Counted from the first letter of the stretch, positions 17,473-26,934 are shown. The stretch is DNA of 64,000 bases from JAEUPI01 sp044222685 (GCA_044222685.1 JBGAMU010000001.1:1-64000); one strand, 5' to 3'. Made by a program: numbers and translations. Notes: a model not told the origin generated them from the letters alone.

Positions 17473-18444
17473 TCACGGGTCGAGTGCGCGCCCGGCGCCG
17501 AGCAGCGCCGGTGAGGCATTCGCGTCGATCACATGGACCGGGATCGCCGCCAGATACGACGCGAAGCGCCCCTTGGCTTCGAAGCGCTGGCGAAACGCCG
17601 AGCGACGGAAATCCTCGCCCAGCCGCGGCACGATGCCGCCGCCGATGTAGACGCCGCCCAGCGCGCCGAGCGTCAGTGCCAGGTCGCCGGTCACGCTGCC
17701 GAGAAAGGCGCAGAAGTGGTCGAGCGCGGCCCGGCATGCGGCATCGCCGGAGCGAGCGCCCTGCGTGATCTGCGGTGCCGACCATTCCACGTCGGGTGGG
17801 CGACCCTGGTCGAGTGTGACCACCGCGGAGTGCAGATTCGTGAGTCCCGGACCGCTGAGCGCTCGTTCAGCCGACACATGGCCGTACCGCCGTCGAAGCA
17901 CAGCGAGCAGCGCGTCTTCGCGCTCGTCGTGCGCGGCGAGCGTGACGTGGCCGCCCTCGCCCTGCAGCGGCGCCCAGGTGGTCCGGCCGTCGGTGCTGCT
18001 GACCGGTACCAGCCCCGACACGCCGAGCCCGGTACCCGGACCGATGAGCGCGATCGTGCAGCCGGGCCTCGGTGCGCCGCCGCCGACCGGTACCAGCATG
18101 TCCGGGCGCAACAGCGGCAACGCCAGCGCCAGCGCGGTGAAGTCATTGATCACGCGCAGGTGCTCGAAGCCGAAGCGCTGCTGCAACGCCCGGATCGAGA
18201 ACCGCCACGGATGGTTCGTCATCGACACCTCGTCGCCCGTGATGGCCGTGGCGATCGCGATCGCGCATTGGGCCGGCGTCTGGCGATCGGTGCTGCGCAA
18301 ATAGGAATCGATCGCCGCCTCGATGCCGTCATGGGCGGCGGTCGGTTGCACCTGCACGTCCTGGAGCGGCGTTTGTGGGCCGGCCTGCCATGCGAAGCGC
18401 GCATGGGTGCCGCCGATGTCGGCCAGCAAACGATCGGTGGTCAT
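17473..18444 (-). CDS. glk: glucokinase
   Basis: ATP-dependent glucokinase of 323 residues of the bacterial Glk (Pfam PF02685) type, which phosphorylates glucose to glucose 6-phosphate. The N-terminal phosphate motif LLADIGGTHARFAW is clear, as are the substrate-site region NDFTALALALPLL (with the conserved Asn-Asp), the IGPGTGLGVSGL loop, EGGHVTLAA and the C-terminal GGVYIGGGIVPRL motif. The frame extends upstream to 18666, but the ATG at 18444 puts the conserved ADIGGT at the expected position, so I chose it. It is separated by only 15 bases from the convergent regulator gene and lies 54 bases downstream of the nucleotidase gene, with which it may share a transcript. Confidence 0.93.
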   Translation of the reverse strand: MTTDRLLADIGGTHARFAWQAGPQTPLQDVQVQPTAAHDGIEAAIDSYLRSTDRQTPAQCAIAIATAITGDEVSMTNHPWRFSIRALQQRFGFEHLRVINDFTALALALPLLRPDMLVPVGGGAPRPGCTIALIGPGTGLGVSGLVPVSSTDGRTTWAPLQGEGGHVTLAAHDEREDALLAVLRRRYGHVSAERALSGPGLTNLHSAVVTLDQGRPPDVEWSAPQITQGARSGDAACRAALDHFCAFLGSVTGDLALTLGALGGVYIGGGIVPRLGEDFRRSAFRQRFEAKGRFASYLAAIPVHVIDANASPALLGAGRALDP

Positions 18445-18497
18445 GGCGGGCAATGACTTCGGAGGCCCGATCGTTGGTTCCGCGCCCGCGACGTCGC

Positions 18498-19391
18498 TCA
18501 GGCGCTCGCGACGCCTGCCGCCACGTGGCCGGCGGGCACATGCTCGGCCGCCGAATCGACGTGGCGCGTCTGATCGTCGAAGAAGAAGTCGGGCTCGAAC
18601 TCGCGCAGGAACTCGCCCTTGGGCAGACCGCCGAGGAACATGGCCTCGTCGATCTCGATGTGCCAATCCATCAGCGTGCGGATCGCACGTTCATGCGCCG
18701 GCGCGCTGCGCGCGGTGACGAGCGCAGTGCGGATGCGCATGTCGCGCGCCGGTGTGCGCTGCAGCCGGTGCAGCGCCTCCAGCAGCGGCTTGAACGGCCC
18801 GGGCGCCAGTGGTGTCTGGCTGCGTTCGCTCTCGTGGATCTGGAATGCGTCCAGGCCGTCGCGCTGGAACACGCGCTCGGCCTCGTCCGAGAACAGCACC
18901 GCATCGCCGTCAAAGGCGATGCGCACTTCGTTCGGGTGGGCGTCGGAGGCACGCGCGCTGTGCGGATAGACGCGTGCCGCCGGCACGCCGGCCTCGAGCG
19001 CCGAGCGTACGTCGGCCTCGTTGGTCGAGAGAAACAGGTGCGCCGCCAGTGGCTTCAGGTACCGCCATGGGCTCTGGCCGCGCGTGAACACGCCGCGCTG
19101 GATCGGCAGCCCGTAGTGCCGAGCGGAGCGGAACACGCGCATGCCCGAGACCGGGTCGTTGCGCGAGAGGATGACAACCTCCACTCGCGGGGCTTGCGAG
19201 TTGAACGCCAGCAGTTTGTTGACCAGCGAGAACGCCACACCGGCACGCGCCGGCTTGTCCAGGCGCTGCAGCTGCAGCTGCATGTAGGCGCGATCGTCGC
19301 TGGCTTCGAACACGCGGTTCTCTTCTTCGAAGTCGAACAGCGCGCGCGACGAGATCGCAACGACGAGCTGGCCGGCCAGCGTGGCACCCAT
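18498..19391 (-). CDS. cytosolic 5'-nucleotidase (NT5C1/PF06189-like)
   Basis: Protein of 297 residues that resembles the cytosolic 5'-nucleotidase I family, which dephosphorylates nucleoside monophosphates. Visible landmarks are ISSRALFDFEEENRVFE near residues 14-30, LSRNDPVSGMRVFRSARHYG near 75-95, LFLSTNEADVRSALEAG and the acidic IAFDGDAVLFSDEAERVF near 168-186, which is the HAD-like aspartate motif. No signal peptide or membrane helix is present, so it should be cytoplasmic. It is flanked by glk and a Lon-like AAA ATPase on the same strand with gaps of about 40-55 bases, forming a loose operon without an obvious common theme. Confidence 0.85.
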   Translation of the reverse strand: MGATLAGQLVVAISSRALFDFEEENRVFEASDDRAYMQLQLQRLDKPARAGVAFSLVNKLLAFNSQAPRVEVVILSRNDPVSGMRVFRSARHYGLPIQRGVFTRGQSPWRYLKPLAAHLFLSTNEADVRSALEAGVPAARVYPHSARASDAHPNEVRIAFDGDAVLFSDEAERVFQRDGLDAFQIHESERSQTPLAPGPFKPLLEALHRLQRTPARDMRIRTALVTARSAPAHERAIRTLMDWHIEIDEAMFLGGLPKGEFLREFEPDFFFDDQTRHVDSAAEHVPAGHVAAGVASA

Positions 19392-19430
19392 GCCCGCGAT
19401 GATACGGGCCGGTTCCGCTGCAGTTGGCGG

Positions 19431-20429
19431 CTACTGCACGAAGCCCATCGGGCGGCGGCGGCCGCTGCCATCGGGCAGGTCGCGCAACTCGATCGCGTGG
19501 CGGCCGTCGAGCTTGGCGTTGCCGAAGGCCGTCATCCATGCGCGCCGCATCTCGCGCGGCGCGAGTTCGGCGAGCTTGTCCAGCACCGGCAGCGGCGGCT
19601 CGGGGTCGAAGCGCTGGCCCCAATCATGCGCGTCGCGGATGCTCCGGTACATGCGGCGCGCGATGCCGCGCGCGGCCTCGGCATCGGGCGCCTGGACTTC
19701 GTAGACGTTCATCCGGTTGAGGATCGGCTCGGGGATCGAACGCTCGTCGTTTGCGGTGGCAACCCAGATCACCTGGCTGGCGTCGATGGCGACTTCGGCG
19801 AACTCGTCGGTGAAGGCGTGCGCGGTGTCGACCTCGAGCAGGCTGTAGAGCGCGCCGAGCGGATCGTAGGCGTGCTCGCCGGTGGTCTTGTCGATCTCGT
19901 CGATCACCATCACCGGGTTGGCGTACTGGCCGTCGACCAGTGTCTCGAACACCTTGCCCGGGCGTGCCCCCTTCCATTGCGACGATGCGCCGCTGAGCAC
20001 CCAGCCGGCGGTCAGCGAGCTCATCGACAAGAAGCCCATGCCGGTGCCGAGCAGGCCCGCCAACTGGCGCGCGAAATGCGTCTTGCCCACGCCGGGCGGA
20101 CCCAGCAGCAGCGTCGGCGTGATCTCGAGCGCATCGCGGCTGTCTTCACACAACGCGAGCTGGCGTTTCACACCGTCGAGCACGTCGGCGAAGTTGGGCA
20201 TTTCGTCGTAGAGGTGCTCCATCGCCGGCAGCCCGGCCGGCTTGACCTGGAAGCGCTCGGGGCCTTTCTCGAGCATGCGCTCGTAGGTGGCGCGCAGGCT
20301 CTCGTGTTCCTTCGGCGGCAGCTTCTGCAAGCGGCGCTCCACGTCGTCGCAACGGTACACCGGTCGCATCTTCGCGATCGGAATCGCGCCCCGCTTGGGC
20401 ACAGGCACCAGCTCGTGGGTTCTGGTCAT
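19431..20429 (-). CDS. Lon-like AAA+ ATPase without protease domain
   Basis: AAA+ ATPase of 332 residues. Walker A is LLGPPGVGKTHFARQLAG (about residues 108-125), Walker B is VMVIDEIDKTTGE, and sensor 1 with the arginine-finger region is VIWVATANDERSIPEPILNRM. The segment LYSLLEVDTAHAFTDEFAEV and the IPEPILNRM motif are closest to the Lon AAA module. Neither the Lon N-terminal substrate domain nor the Ser-Lys protease domain is present, and the protein ends about 50 residues after the small AAA domain. It is therefore a stand-alone unfoldase or remodelling ATPase, partner unknown. A CTGGAGG ribosome-binding site precedes the ATG. The preceding 227 bases carry two small hairpins. Confidence 0.85.
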   Translation of the reverse strand: MTRTHELVPVPKRGAIPIAKMRPVYRCDDVERRLQKLPPKEHESLRATYERMLEKGPERFQVKPAGLPAMEHLYDEMPNFADVLDGVKRQLALCEDSRDALEITPTLLLGPPGVGKTHFARQLAGLLGTGMGFLSMSSLTAGWVLSGASSQWKGARPGKVFETLVDGQYANPVMVIDEIDKTTGEHAYDPLGALYSLLEVDTAHAFTDEFAEVAIDASQVIWVATANDERSIPEPILNRMNVYEVQAPDAEAARGIARRMYRSIRDAHDWGQRFDPEPPLPVLDKLAELAPREMRRAWMTAFGNAKLDGRHAIELRDLPDGSGRRRPMGFVQ

Positions 20430-20656
20430 TTCAGACCTCCAGGTAACGACGGTCCCAGGGACATTGAAGCAAACACCGCGCCCGGTGTTCGATCAAATTC
20501 TGGTGGACTTGTCACGCATTTGTGCACCACCTGGGTTGCGGGAAATCCCCGATCGGTTCGCGCATGCACCCGTACGGGGGATTCGCGCCGAGCGCTCATG
20601 CCGTCGGGCGTGAAATCGCCAGCCGCGCAACGCCTTCCGGCGTCGCACGCGCCGGC
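20430..20656. other. intergenic region between gspF end and the AAA ATPase gene
   Basis: These 227 bases separate the end of the gsp operon from the AAA ATPase gene on the same strand. A hairpin AACACCG-cgcc-CGGTGTT lies at 20472-20489 and a short ACGCC-ttcc-GGCGT hairpin at 20630-20643, the latter just after gspF on the minus strand. Neither has a U-run. A promoter for the ATPase gene should lie here, but I could not pick one with confidence. Confidence 0.4.
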
Positions 20657-21871
20657 TCAGCGGACCCAGGTGTTGAGCTGGATGATCGGCAGCAGCACGG
20701 CCAGCACGATCAGCATCACCACGCCGCCCATCGCGACGATCAGCAGCGGCTCCAGCAGCGTGGCCAGCGCCATCGCCCGTCGCTGCACCTCGCCAGAGAG
20801 CTGCGCCGCGGCGCGGGCGAGCATCTTCGGCAGTTCACCGGTCTGCTCGCCGAGCCGCGCGAACATGGCCAGCAGCCCCGGAAAACGCTTGCGCCCGGCC
20901 AACGCCGATGCCAGCGGCGCACCTTCGCGCACCTGCACCAGCGCGTCCATCGCGTCGGCACGCAGCGCACGGTTGCCCAGCGTTTCGGCGGCGGCCTGCA
21001 GCGCCTTCAGGATCGGCACGCCGGCATTGGCCAGCATGGCCAGTGTGCCGGCGAAACGCGCGGCGTTGTAGCCGCGCGCGAGCCGGCCCACGACCGGCAG
21101 ACTCAGCCACATGGCGTCGAAGCGCTGGCGGAAGGCCTCGTTGCGCAACGAGAAGGCCAGGCTCACGCCGCCGGCCGCGACGCCGAGCGCGACGAGCCAA
21201 CCCCAGCTGCGCACGAAGGCGCTGATTGCGAGCATCGCGGTGGTGAGTGCAGGCAGCGCGCGCTTGCTGTTGGCGAACACGCCGGCCACCTGCGGCACCA
21301 CGTAGGTCACGAGGAAGATCACGATCACCAGCGCGATCACCGACACGATGGCCGGATACAGCGCGGCGCCGAGCAGCTTGGCTTTGAGCGCCTGGCGTTC
21401 CTCGAGATCGTCGGCCAACCGTTCCAGCACGGTGCCGAGCGCGCCGCTCTGCTCGCCGGCCGCCACCACCGCTCGATAGACATCGTCGAATTCCCGCGGC
21501 GCGCTGGCCAGCGCCCGGGCAAACGAGGTGCCCGCGTTGACCTCGGCACGCAGGTGCGCGACGAGATCACGCTGGCGCGGATCCTCGGCCTCGTCGGACA
21601 GTGCGGTCAGCGAACGCTCGAGCGGCAGCCCGGCGGCCACCAGCCCGGCGAGCTGGCGCGTCCACACCGCCAACGTGGTCGTGCTGAAGACCCGTCGCGT
21701 GAAGCGGGCCTTGCCGCCGCCCTCCAGCGCAGCCGCGATCGGCTCGACACCGATCGGCACCAGGCCCTGCGCGCGCAACTGCGTGCGCACGGTCTTCGGG
21801 TTGTCGCCCTCGAGCAGACCGGTGCGGGCCTTGCCCTGGGCGTCGAGCGCCTCGAAACGATATGCCGGCAT
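20657..21871 (-). CDS. gspF: type II secretion inner-membrane platform protein GspF
   Basis: Polytopic protein of 404 residues that forms the inner-membrane platform of the type II secretion system. The N-terminal cytoplasmic domain opens with MPAYRFEALDAQGKARTG, a GspF hallmark. Two tandem T2SF domains (about 70-195 and 270-395) carry the repeated motifs FTRQLAGLVAAGLPLERSL (here WTRQLAGL) and FAGTLAMLANAGVPILKAL. Three hydrophobic helices are visible, at about 170-200, 215-240 and 370-400. It is the last gene of the gspG-F operon, 28 bases after gspE. Length is normal for the family. Confidence 0.96.
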   Translation of the reverse strand: MPAYRFEALDAQGKARTGLLEGDNPKTVRTQLRAQGLVPIGVEPIAAALEGGGKARFTRRVFSTTTLAVWTRQLAGLVAAGLPLERSLTALSDEAEDPRQRDLVAHLRAEVNAGTSFARALASAPREFDDVYRAVVAAGEQSGALGTVLERLADDLEERQALKAKLLGAALYPAIVSVIALVIVIFLVTYVVPQVAGVFANSKRALPALTTAMLAISAFVRSWGWLVALGVAAGGVSLAFSLRNEAFRQRFDAMWLSLPVVGRLARGYNAARFAGTLAMLANAGVPILKALQAAAETLGNRALRADAMDALVQVREGAPLASALAGRKRFPGLLAMFARLGEQTGELPKMLARAAAQLSGEVQRRAMALATLLEPLLIVAMGGVVMLIVLAVLLPIIQLNTWVR

Positions 21872-21898
21872 GTCAGCTCTGGGCTCGTGGGCGCCAGG

Positions 21899-23320
21899 TC
21901 ATTCGCGCGTCACGCGGAGCACCTCTTCCGGCGACGTCAGGCCCTCATCGACGAGGCGCTGACCGTCCTCGCGCATCGGCTTCAGCCCGTTCGCCTCGGC
22001 GGCCACGAACAGCTGGCTTTCGGCGGCGCGGTTGTGGATCAGCGCGCGCAACGGGTCGTGCACTTCCATCAGCTCGTAGACACCGGTGCGCCCCTTGTAG
22101 CCGGTCTGGCCGCATTCGACGCATCCCACCGGATGCCAGCGTCCGCTGCCGTCGCGTCGCTTGCAGTGCGGGCAGAGCTTGCGCACGAGGCGCTGCGCCA
22201 GCACGCCGAGCAACGAGCTGCTGAGCAGATAGGGCTCGACGCCCATGTCGATCAGGCGCGTCACGCTGGACGGCGCGTCATTGGTGTGCAGCGTGGCCAG
22301 CACCAGGTGCCCGGTCAGCGAGGCCTGGATCGCGATCTGCGCGGTCTCGTAGTCACGGATCTCGCCGATCATGATCACGTCGGGGTCCTGGCGCAGGATC
22401 GCGCGCAGGGCCTTGGCGAAGGTGAGTTCGATGCGCGGGTTCACCTGCGTCTGGCCGATACCCGGCAGCTCGTATTCCACCGGATCCTCGACGGTGAGGA
22501 TGTTCGTCGTCGAGGTGGGCAGCCGCGCCAGCGAGGCATACAGCGTCGTCGTTTTGCCCGAGCCGGTGGGGCCGGTGACCAGCACGATGCCATGCGGCTG
22601 CTCGATCAGGCGCGAGAAGCGGCCGAGCAGGTTGCCGCTCATGCCCAGGCCCTCGAGAGAGAAGCGGGCTTCGGTCTTGTCGAGCAGGCGCAGCACCGCA
22701 CGTTCGCCATGGGCCGAGGGCAGGGTGGAGACGCGAACGTCGACAGCGCGGCCGCCGATGCGCAGGCTGATGCGGCCGTCCTGCGGCAGCCGCTTCTCGG
22801 CGATGTCGAGCTCGGCCATGATCTTCAGACGACTGATCAGCGCCGCGTGCAGCGCCTTGTTGGGCTGCACCACCTCGCGCAGCGTGCCGTCGACGCGGAA
22901 GCGAACCGCCGAGCTTCGTTCGTAGGGCTCGATGTGGATGTCGCTGGCACCGTCTTTTGCGGCCTGCGTCAGCAGCGCATTGAGCATGCGGATGATCGGC
23001 GCGTCGTCGGCCGCCTCGAGCAGGTCTTCCACGGCCGGCAGATCCTGCATCAGGCGCGACAGGTCGACCGCGCTTTCCACCTCGCCGACCACCGCGGCCG
23101 CACTCGACTCGCCGCCGGCATAGGCGGCGGCGATGCGCTGCGCCAGCGTGGTCGAGGCCTCGCGCTCGAAGCTGGTCACGTCGTACAGGCGCACGACTTC
23201 CGACATCGCGCTGGTGTTGCTGCCCTCGGCGGCCCACAGCACCCGCTGCGCGCCGTCGTCCTCCAGCAGGAGCGAGTGCGCCTTCGCGAAGGCGTAAGGC
23301 AGGGGATGCCGAGCCGCCAT
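21899..23320 (-). CDS. gspE: type II secretion ATPase GspE
   Basis: Cytoplasmic secretion ATPase of 473 residues that powers pseudopilus assembly. Walker A is GPTGSGKTTTLYASL, the Asp box and Walker B lie in LRQDPDVIMIGEIRDYET, and the His box is HLVLATLHTND. A zinc-binding insertion with paired cysteines (CPHCKRRDGS, then CVECGQTG) precedes the C-terminus, as in most GspE proteins. The N-terminal part that contacts GspL is short but present. The gene starts 10 bases after gspD and is followed by gspF. It should be a hexamer docked on GspL and GspF. Confidence 0.97.
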   Translation of the reverse strand: MAARHPLPYAFAKAHSLLLEDDGAQRVLWAAEGSNTSAMSEVVRLYDVTSFEREASTTLAQRIAAAYAGGESSAAAVVGEVESAVDLSRLMQDLPAVEDLLEAADDAPIIRMLNALLTQAAKDGASDIHIEPYERSSAVRFRVDGTLREVVQPNKALHAALISRLKIMAELDIAEKRLPQDGRISLRIGGRAVDVRVSTLPSAHGERAVLRLLDKTEARFSLEGLGMSGNLLGRFSRLIEQPHGIVLVTGPTGSGKTTTLYASLARLPTSTTNILTVEDPVEYELPGIGQTQVNPRIELTFAKALRAILRQDPDVIMIGEIRDYETAQIAIQASLTGHLVLATLHTNDAPSSVTRLIDMGVEPYLLSSSLLGVLAQRLVRKLCPHCKRRDGSGRWHPVGCVECGQTGYKGRTGVYELMEVHDPLRALIHNRAAESQLFVAAEANGLKPMREDGQRLVDEGLTSPEEVLRVTRE

Positions 23321-23330
23321 CGGCGTGCGC

Positions 23331-25529
23331 TCAGTTGCTGGCCGCCGAAGCGGGCGGTGTCGCGGCCTTCGGCGCGTCGGAGGCCGGGCGCTGCGGCGGC
23401 ACCACGGGCGACTCGTTGATCGGCATCACCAGGCTGTGCGCCGGCTGCGCGTCCTTCTGCTTGGCGCGAATGATGTCGTAGCGGTCGAGCGACAGCTTGT
23501 TGGTGCTGTCGCCGTCGCGCAGCACCACCGGACGCAGGAACACCATCAGGTTCGTGCGATTTCGCGTGCGGCTCTCGCTGCGGAACAGCGCACCGAGCAC
23601 GGGAATGTCGCCAAGCAGCGGCACCTTGGACTTCTTCTCGGTGAACTTGTCCTCGATCAGGCCGCCGAGCACGAGGATCGCGCCGTCGTCGACCGTCACC
23701 GTCGATTCGATCGAGCGCTTGTCGGTCGACGGGCCGGCGTTCGAGGTGCCCGGTGCCACCTTGTCGCTGACGCTGGAGGACTCCTGGAAGATCGTCATGC
23801 GCACCGTGCCGCCTTCGCCGACCTGCGGCTTGATGCGCAGCGTGATGCCGACGTCCTTGCGCTCGATGGTCTGGAACGGGCTCGTCGTCGCGGTGCCGGT
23901 GTTGGTGAACTGGCCGGTGATGAACGGCACGTTGCTGCCGACGATGATCTTGGCCTCCTCGTTGTCGAGCGTGATCAGGTTCGGCGTCGACACGATGTTG
24001 GTGTTGCTCTGGCTCTGCAGGATGCGCGCGATCGCCGCCAGCGCGTAGGTGCCGCCGTAGTTCTTGAGCAGGCCGATGTTGAGGCCCTCGCCGGGCTTGG
24101 TCGCCGTGCCGGCGCCGGCGAGCGTGGTGGTCAGGTCGATGATGCTGGGGCCACCGACGCTCGAGTTGGTGCCGGCAAAGGCGCCGTAGCGGTCGCCGTT
24201 CTGGCCGATCAGGCCCTGCCACTGGAAGCCGAAGTCGGCCGCGTTGTCGCCCGACACCTCGACGATCAGGCTCTCGATGTAGACCTGTGCCCGCCGCGAG
24301 TCGAGCTGTTCGATCATCGACCGCACCTGGCGGTACAGCGGCTCGGGCGCCGTGATGATCAGCGAGTTGGTCGACGGATCGGCCTGGATGAAGCCGCCGG
24401 TCGACGGTTGCGCCGAGGCGCTCAGCGGCGTCGTCGCGGGCGTCACCGCGGTGCCGGCCACGCCCTGGGGCTGCTGCACGACGTTCGGCTGCTGGCCGGA
24501 CGTCGCGCCGCCACCGCCGCCGCCAGGGCTGGCAAAGGCGGCGCGCAGCACGGCGGCGAGCTTGGTCGAATCGGCGTTCTTCAGGTGCACGACCCAGATG
24601 TTGCCGTTGGCCGCCGGCCCCTCGCTCGGCCGGTCGAGCCGGTCGATCAGGGCTCGCAAGGTGGCCATGCGCGCCGGATTGGCGGCGCGCACGATCAGCG
24701 CATTGGCTCGCGGATCGACCATCACCGCAAAGGCGCCGCCGGCCGCGGCGCCCGGCGGCGCCGCGCCTGCCGTGGCGCCGTCGCCCAGGCGCTGGATCAT
24801 GGTGGCCATGTCGCTGGCCACGCCGTGCTTGACCGGAATGACCTCGACATCCGTGGCCGACGGCTGGTCGAGCGCGGCGACGATCTTGGCGATGCGCTGC
24901 AGGTTATCGGCGTAGTCGGTGATGACCAGCGTGTTGTTGCCCGGGTTGGCGTTGATCGTGTTGTTCGGGCTGATCAACGGCCGCAGGATCGCCACCAGGT
25001 TGTTCGGGTTCTCGTGATTGAGCTTGAAGATCTGCGTCAGCACCTGGTCGCCACGCGTCGTGCCCGGCCCGACCGACACCGTGCCGGCCTGCAGCTTGGC
25101 GTCGGCCTCGGGCACCACCTTGAGCAAACCGGCGCTGTCGACCAGCGCGAAACCCAGGCCGCGCAGGGCCGCCAGGTAGTTGAGGTAGGCCTCGCGCACG
25201 GTCAGCGGCTGTTCGCTGTAGACCGTGATGGTGCCCTTGACGCGCGGATCGACCAGGATCTGGCGATCGATCATCACCGCGATCGCGCGCGTGACGGCTT
25301 CGATGTCGGCGTTGACGAAGTTGACCGTGATCGGCGTGCTCGACTTCAGCGCCGGGCTCTGCCCCTGTGTCGACGCATTGCGCGTCGCCGGCCGCGGGGC
25401 CGAGGCGCCGGTCTGCGGCCAAGTGGGCGTCGCGGCCAGCGCGAGCGCGAGCGCGACGGCCAGCGGCAGCGATCGCCGGCGTCGTCGATTGAAAGGCTCC
25501 GCGTGGCAACCGCGTTGTTGCATGGTCAT
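23331..25529 (-). CDS. gspD: type II secretion outer-membrane secretin GspD
   Basis: Secretin of 732 residues that forms the outer-membrane channel of the type II system. The ATG at 25529 overlaps the gspN stop as ATGA, which fixes the start in a frame open much further upstream. A signal peptide (SLPLAVALALALAATPTWPQ) is followed by the N0 domain (ITVNFVNADIEAVTRAIAVM), three N1-N3 repeats, and the secretin core with VPLLGDIPVLGALFRS and NLMVFLRPVVLRDG near the C-terminus. A low-complexity glycine/alanine-rich stretch (PGGGGGGATSGQQP region) interrupts the N3 domain. A C-terminal tail rich in Pro and Ala follows the beta-barrel. No pilotin gene is visible nearby. Confidence 0.96.
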   Translation of the reverse strand: MTMQQRGCHAEPFNRRRRRSLPLAVALALALAATPTWPQTGASAPRPATRNASTQGQSPALKSSTPITVNFVNADIEAVTRAIAVMIDRQILVDPRVKGTITVYSEQPLTVREAYLNYLAALRGLGFALVDSAGLLKVVPEADAKLQAGTVSVGPGTTRGDQVLTQIFKLNHENPNNLVAILRPLISPNNTINANPGNNTLVITDYADNLQRIAKIVAALDQPSATDVEVIPVKHGVASDMATMIQRLGDGATAGAAPPGAAAGGAFAVMVDPRANALIVRAANPARMATLRALIDRLDRPSEGPAANGNIWVVHLKNADSTKLAAVLRAAFASPGGGGGGATSGQQPNVVQQPQGVAGTAVTPATTPLSASAQPSTGGFIQADPSTNSLIITAPEPLYRQVRSMIEQLDSRRAQVYIESLIVEVSGDNAADFGFQWQGLIGQNGDRYGAFAGTNSSVGGPSIIDLTTTLAGAGTATKPGEGLNIGLLKNYGGTYALAAIARILQSQSNTNIVSTPNLITLDNEEAKIIVGSNVPFITGQFTNTGTATTSPFQTIERKDVGITLRIKPQVGEGGTVRMTIFQESSSVSDKVAPGTSNAGPSTDKRSIESTVTVDDGAILVLGGLIEDKFTEKKSKVPLLGDIPVLGALFRSESRTRNRTNLMVFLRPVVLRDGDSTNKLSLDRYDIIRAKQKDAQPAHSLVMPINESPVVPPQRPASDAPKAATPPASAASN

Positions 25530-26422
25530 CCGATCGAAATGACCGATACGGCGCCTTGCCGTCGGCCGATGATGTTGAGCAGATTGTTCAGCGCCGCTTC
25601 CTGGCCTTCGGCCGCGCTGGCCTCGCCACGGAAACGCAGCTTCGGTCCGGCCCATTGTCCGCTGCCGCTCAGGCGCAGCGCGCCCTCGAGTGTGTCCAAC
25701 GACAACGTGGCGGTCTCGCCGGTGGCGGCGCCACCGCGCAGGCTGAGCCGGTAGCTGCCGAGCGTGTCGAGTGTCGACAGGCGCGACGAGACGCCGAGCA
25801 GGTCGATGTCGGCGCCACCGACGAGGCGCCAGCGGCCCTGGGCCGATTCGAGCGTCAGCCCGCTGGTGGTCAGGCGCAGCGCGCCGCCGAGCTGCATGGT
25901 GTTGAACGGGGTACCGAGCCCGGCCAGCCAGCCGGCCGGCCACTGGCCGAGTGCCTGCGTCTGCCCCGGCACGACGATCGTGTAGCGGCCGAAGCCGGGC
26001 TTGAACTGCACCAATACGTCGCGCTCCAGGCAGCAGGCCTGGCGCAGGCGCAGGTCGATGCGGTTCCAGTTCGGCCGCAGCTGCCAGTGCAGCCGGCCCG
26101 GCAGCGCCGAGGCGTCGCGGCTGCCCGGGCCGCCGGTCAGCACCAGCTGCGCGCTGCCCGTCCAGATGCTGCCCTGCGCGTCGGCCAGCTGCAGCCGCTG
26201 GTCGCTGGCCGCCGACGCAGCGCTGGCCAGCCAGCTGGCCGGCGCGAACAGCACCAGCCCGACCAGCGCACCGACGATGGCGCCCCAGGTCGACCAGCGC
26301 CGCGAGGCATTGCGTGCGCGTTGCCAGGCCAGCTCGGCCAGCGTGGAATTGGCAAAGCCGCTGGGCCCGATGCGCGACAAGCTCGGGCGGCGGCGGAACC
26401 AGCTGGGCCAGTGCAGTTGCAT
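25526..26422 (-). CDS. gspN: type II secretion protein GspN
   Basis: Protein of 298 residues in the GspN position of the operon. It has a cytoplasmic basic N-terminus, one membrane helix at about residues 40-70 (WGAIVGALVGLVLFAPASWL) and a periplasmic domain with the LHWQLRPNWNRIDLRLRQAC stretch that resembles other GspN sequences. GspN is an accessory inner-membrane component missing from many type II systems; its exact job is not settled. The gene overlaps both neighbours: its start overlaps the stop of gspM and its stop overlaps the gspD start by four bases. Confidence 0.88.
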   Translation of the reverse strand: MQLHWPSWFRRRPSLSRIGPSGFANSTLAELAWQRARNASRRWSTWGAIVGALVGLVLFAPASWLASAASAASDQRLQLADAQGSIWTGSAQLVLTGGPGSRDASALPGRLHWQLRPNWNRIDLRLRQACCLERDVLVQFKPGFGRYTIVVPGQTQALGQWPAGWLAGLGTPFNTMQLGGALRLTTSGLTLESAQGRWRLVGGADIDLLGVSSRLSTLDTLGSYRLSLRGGAATGETATLSLDTLEGALRLSGSGQWAGPKLRFRGEASAAEGQEAALNNLLNIIGRRQGAVSVISIG

Positions 26423-26934
26423 CAGACGGATCCGAGGTTGAGCACCAGGGTGCCGTTGAAGCCGTTGGCTGCGCGCGTCAGCTGCGCCTCGACCGGCCGA
26501 GCCCGCGCCGCACTGCGCGCTTCGATCAGCAGCGCGCGCACCTGCTCGGGGCTCGCGCCCTGAAAAGTGACGAGGGCGCGGTCACCCTGCAGCGTGAGCC
26601 GGACCTTGTCGCCATGGCGTTCGGCGGCGGCCTTCATCGCCACGCCGGCCTGCGCGGCCGAGATCGGCGTCGTGTTGCGCAGCTCGCGCACCTCGGCGGC
26701 CATCGTGCGCATCTGCAGCAGTTGGGCGTCGAGTAGTTCGATCTGGGCGGGAGCCTCGGCCAGCGTGCGCCACGCCGGCGCGATGGCCGCCGTCCACAGC
26801 ACGAAGGCGCCGACGACGAGCGCCATCACGCCGATCAGCGTGCGGTCGCGCGGTGAGCGGGCGCGCCAGGCCTCGCCGGCACGCAGCCGGAAGGCCTGCA
26901 CTTGCGAACCGAGCGCTTCGACCTGGGCGTTCAC
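26422..26934 (-). CDS. gspM: type II secretion protein GspM
   Basis: Bitopic inner-membrane protein of 170 residues. A short cytoplasmic N-terminus is followed by one membrane helix (LIGVMALVVGAFVLWTAAI, about residues 33-51), then a periplasmic coiled-coil-like stretch and a small ferredoxin-like domain. This layout is typical of GspM, which dimerises with GspL in the assembly platform. The start overlaps the gspL stop by four bases and its stop overlaps the gspN start by one base. Sequence identity to other GspM proteins is generally low, so position and topology carry most of the evidence. Confidence 0.9.
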   Translation of the reverse strand: MNAQVEALGSQVQAFRLRAGEAWRARSPRDRTLIGVMALVVGAFVLWTAAIAPAWRTLAEAPAQIELLDAQLLQMRTMAAEVRELRNTTPISAAQAGVAMKAAAERHGDKVRLTLQGDRALVTFQGASPEQVRALLIEARSAARARPVEAQLTRAANGFNGTLVLNLGSV

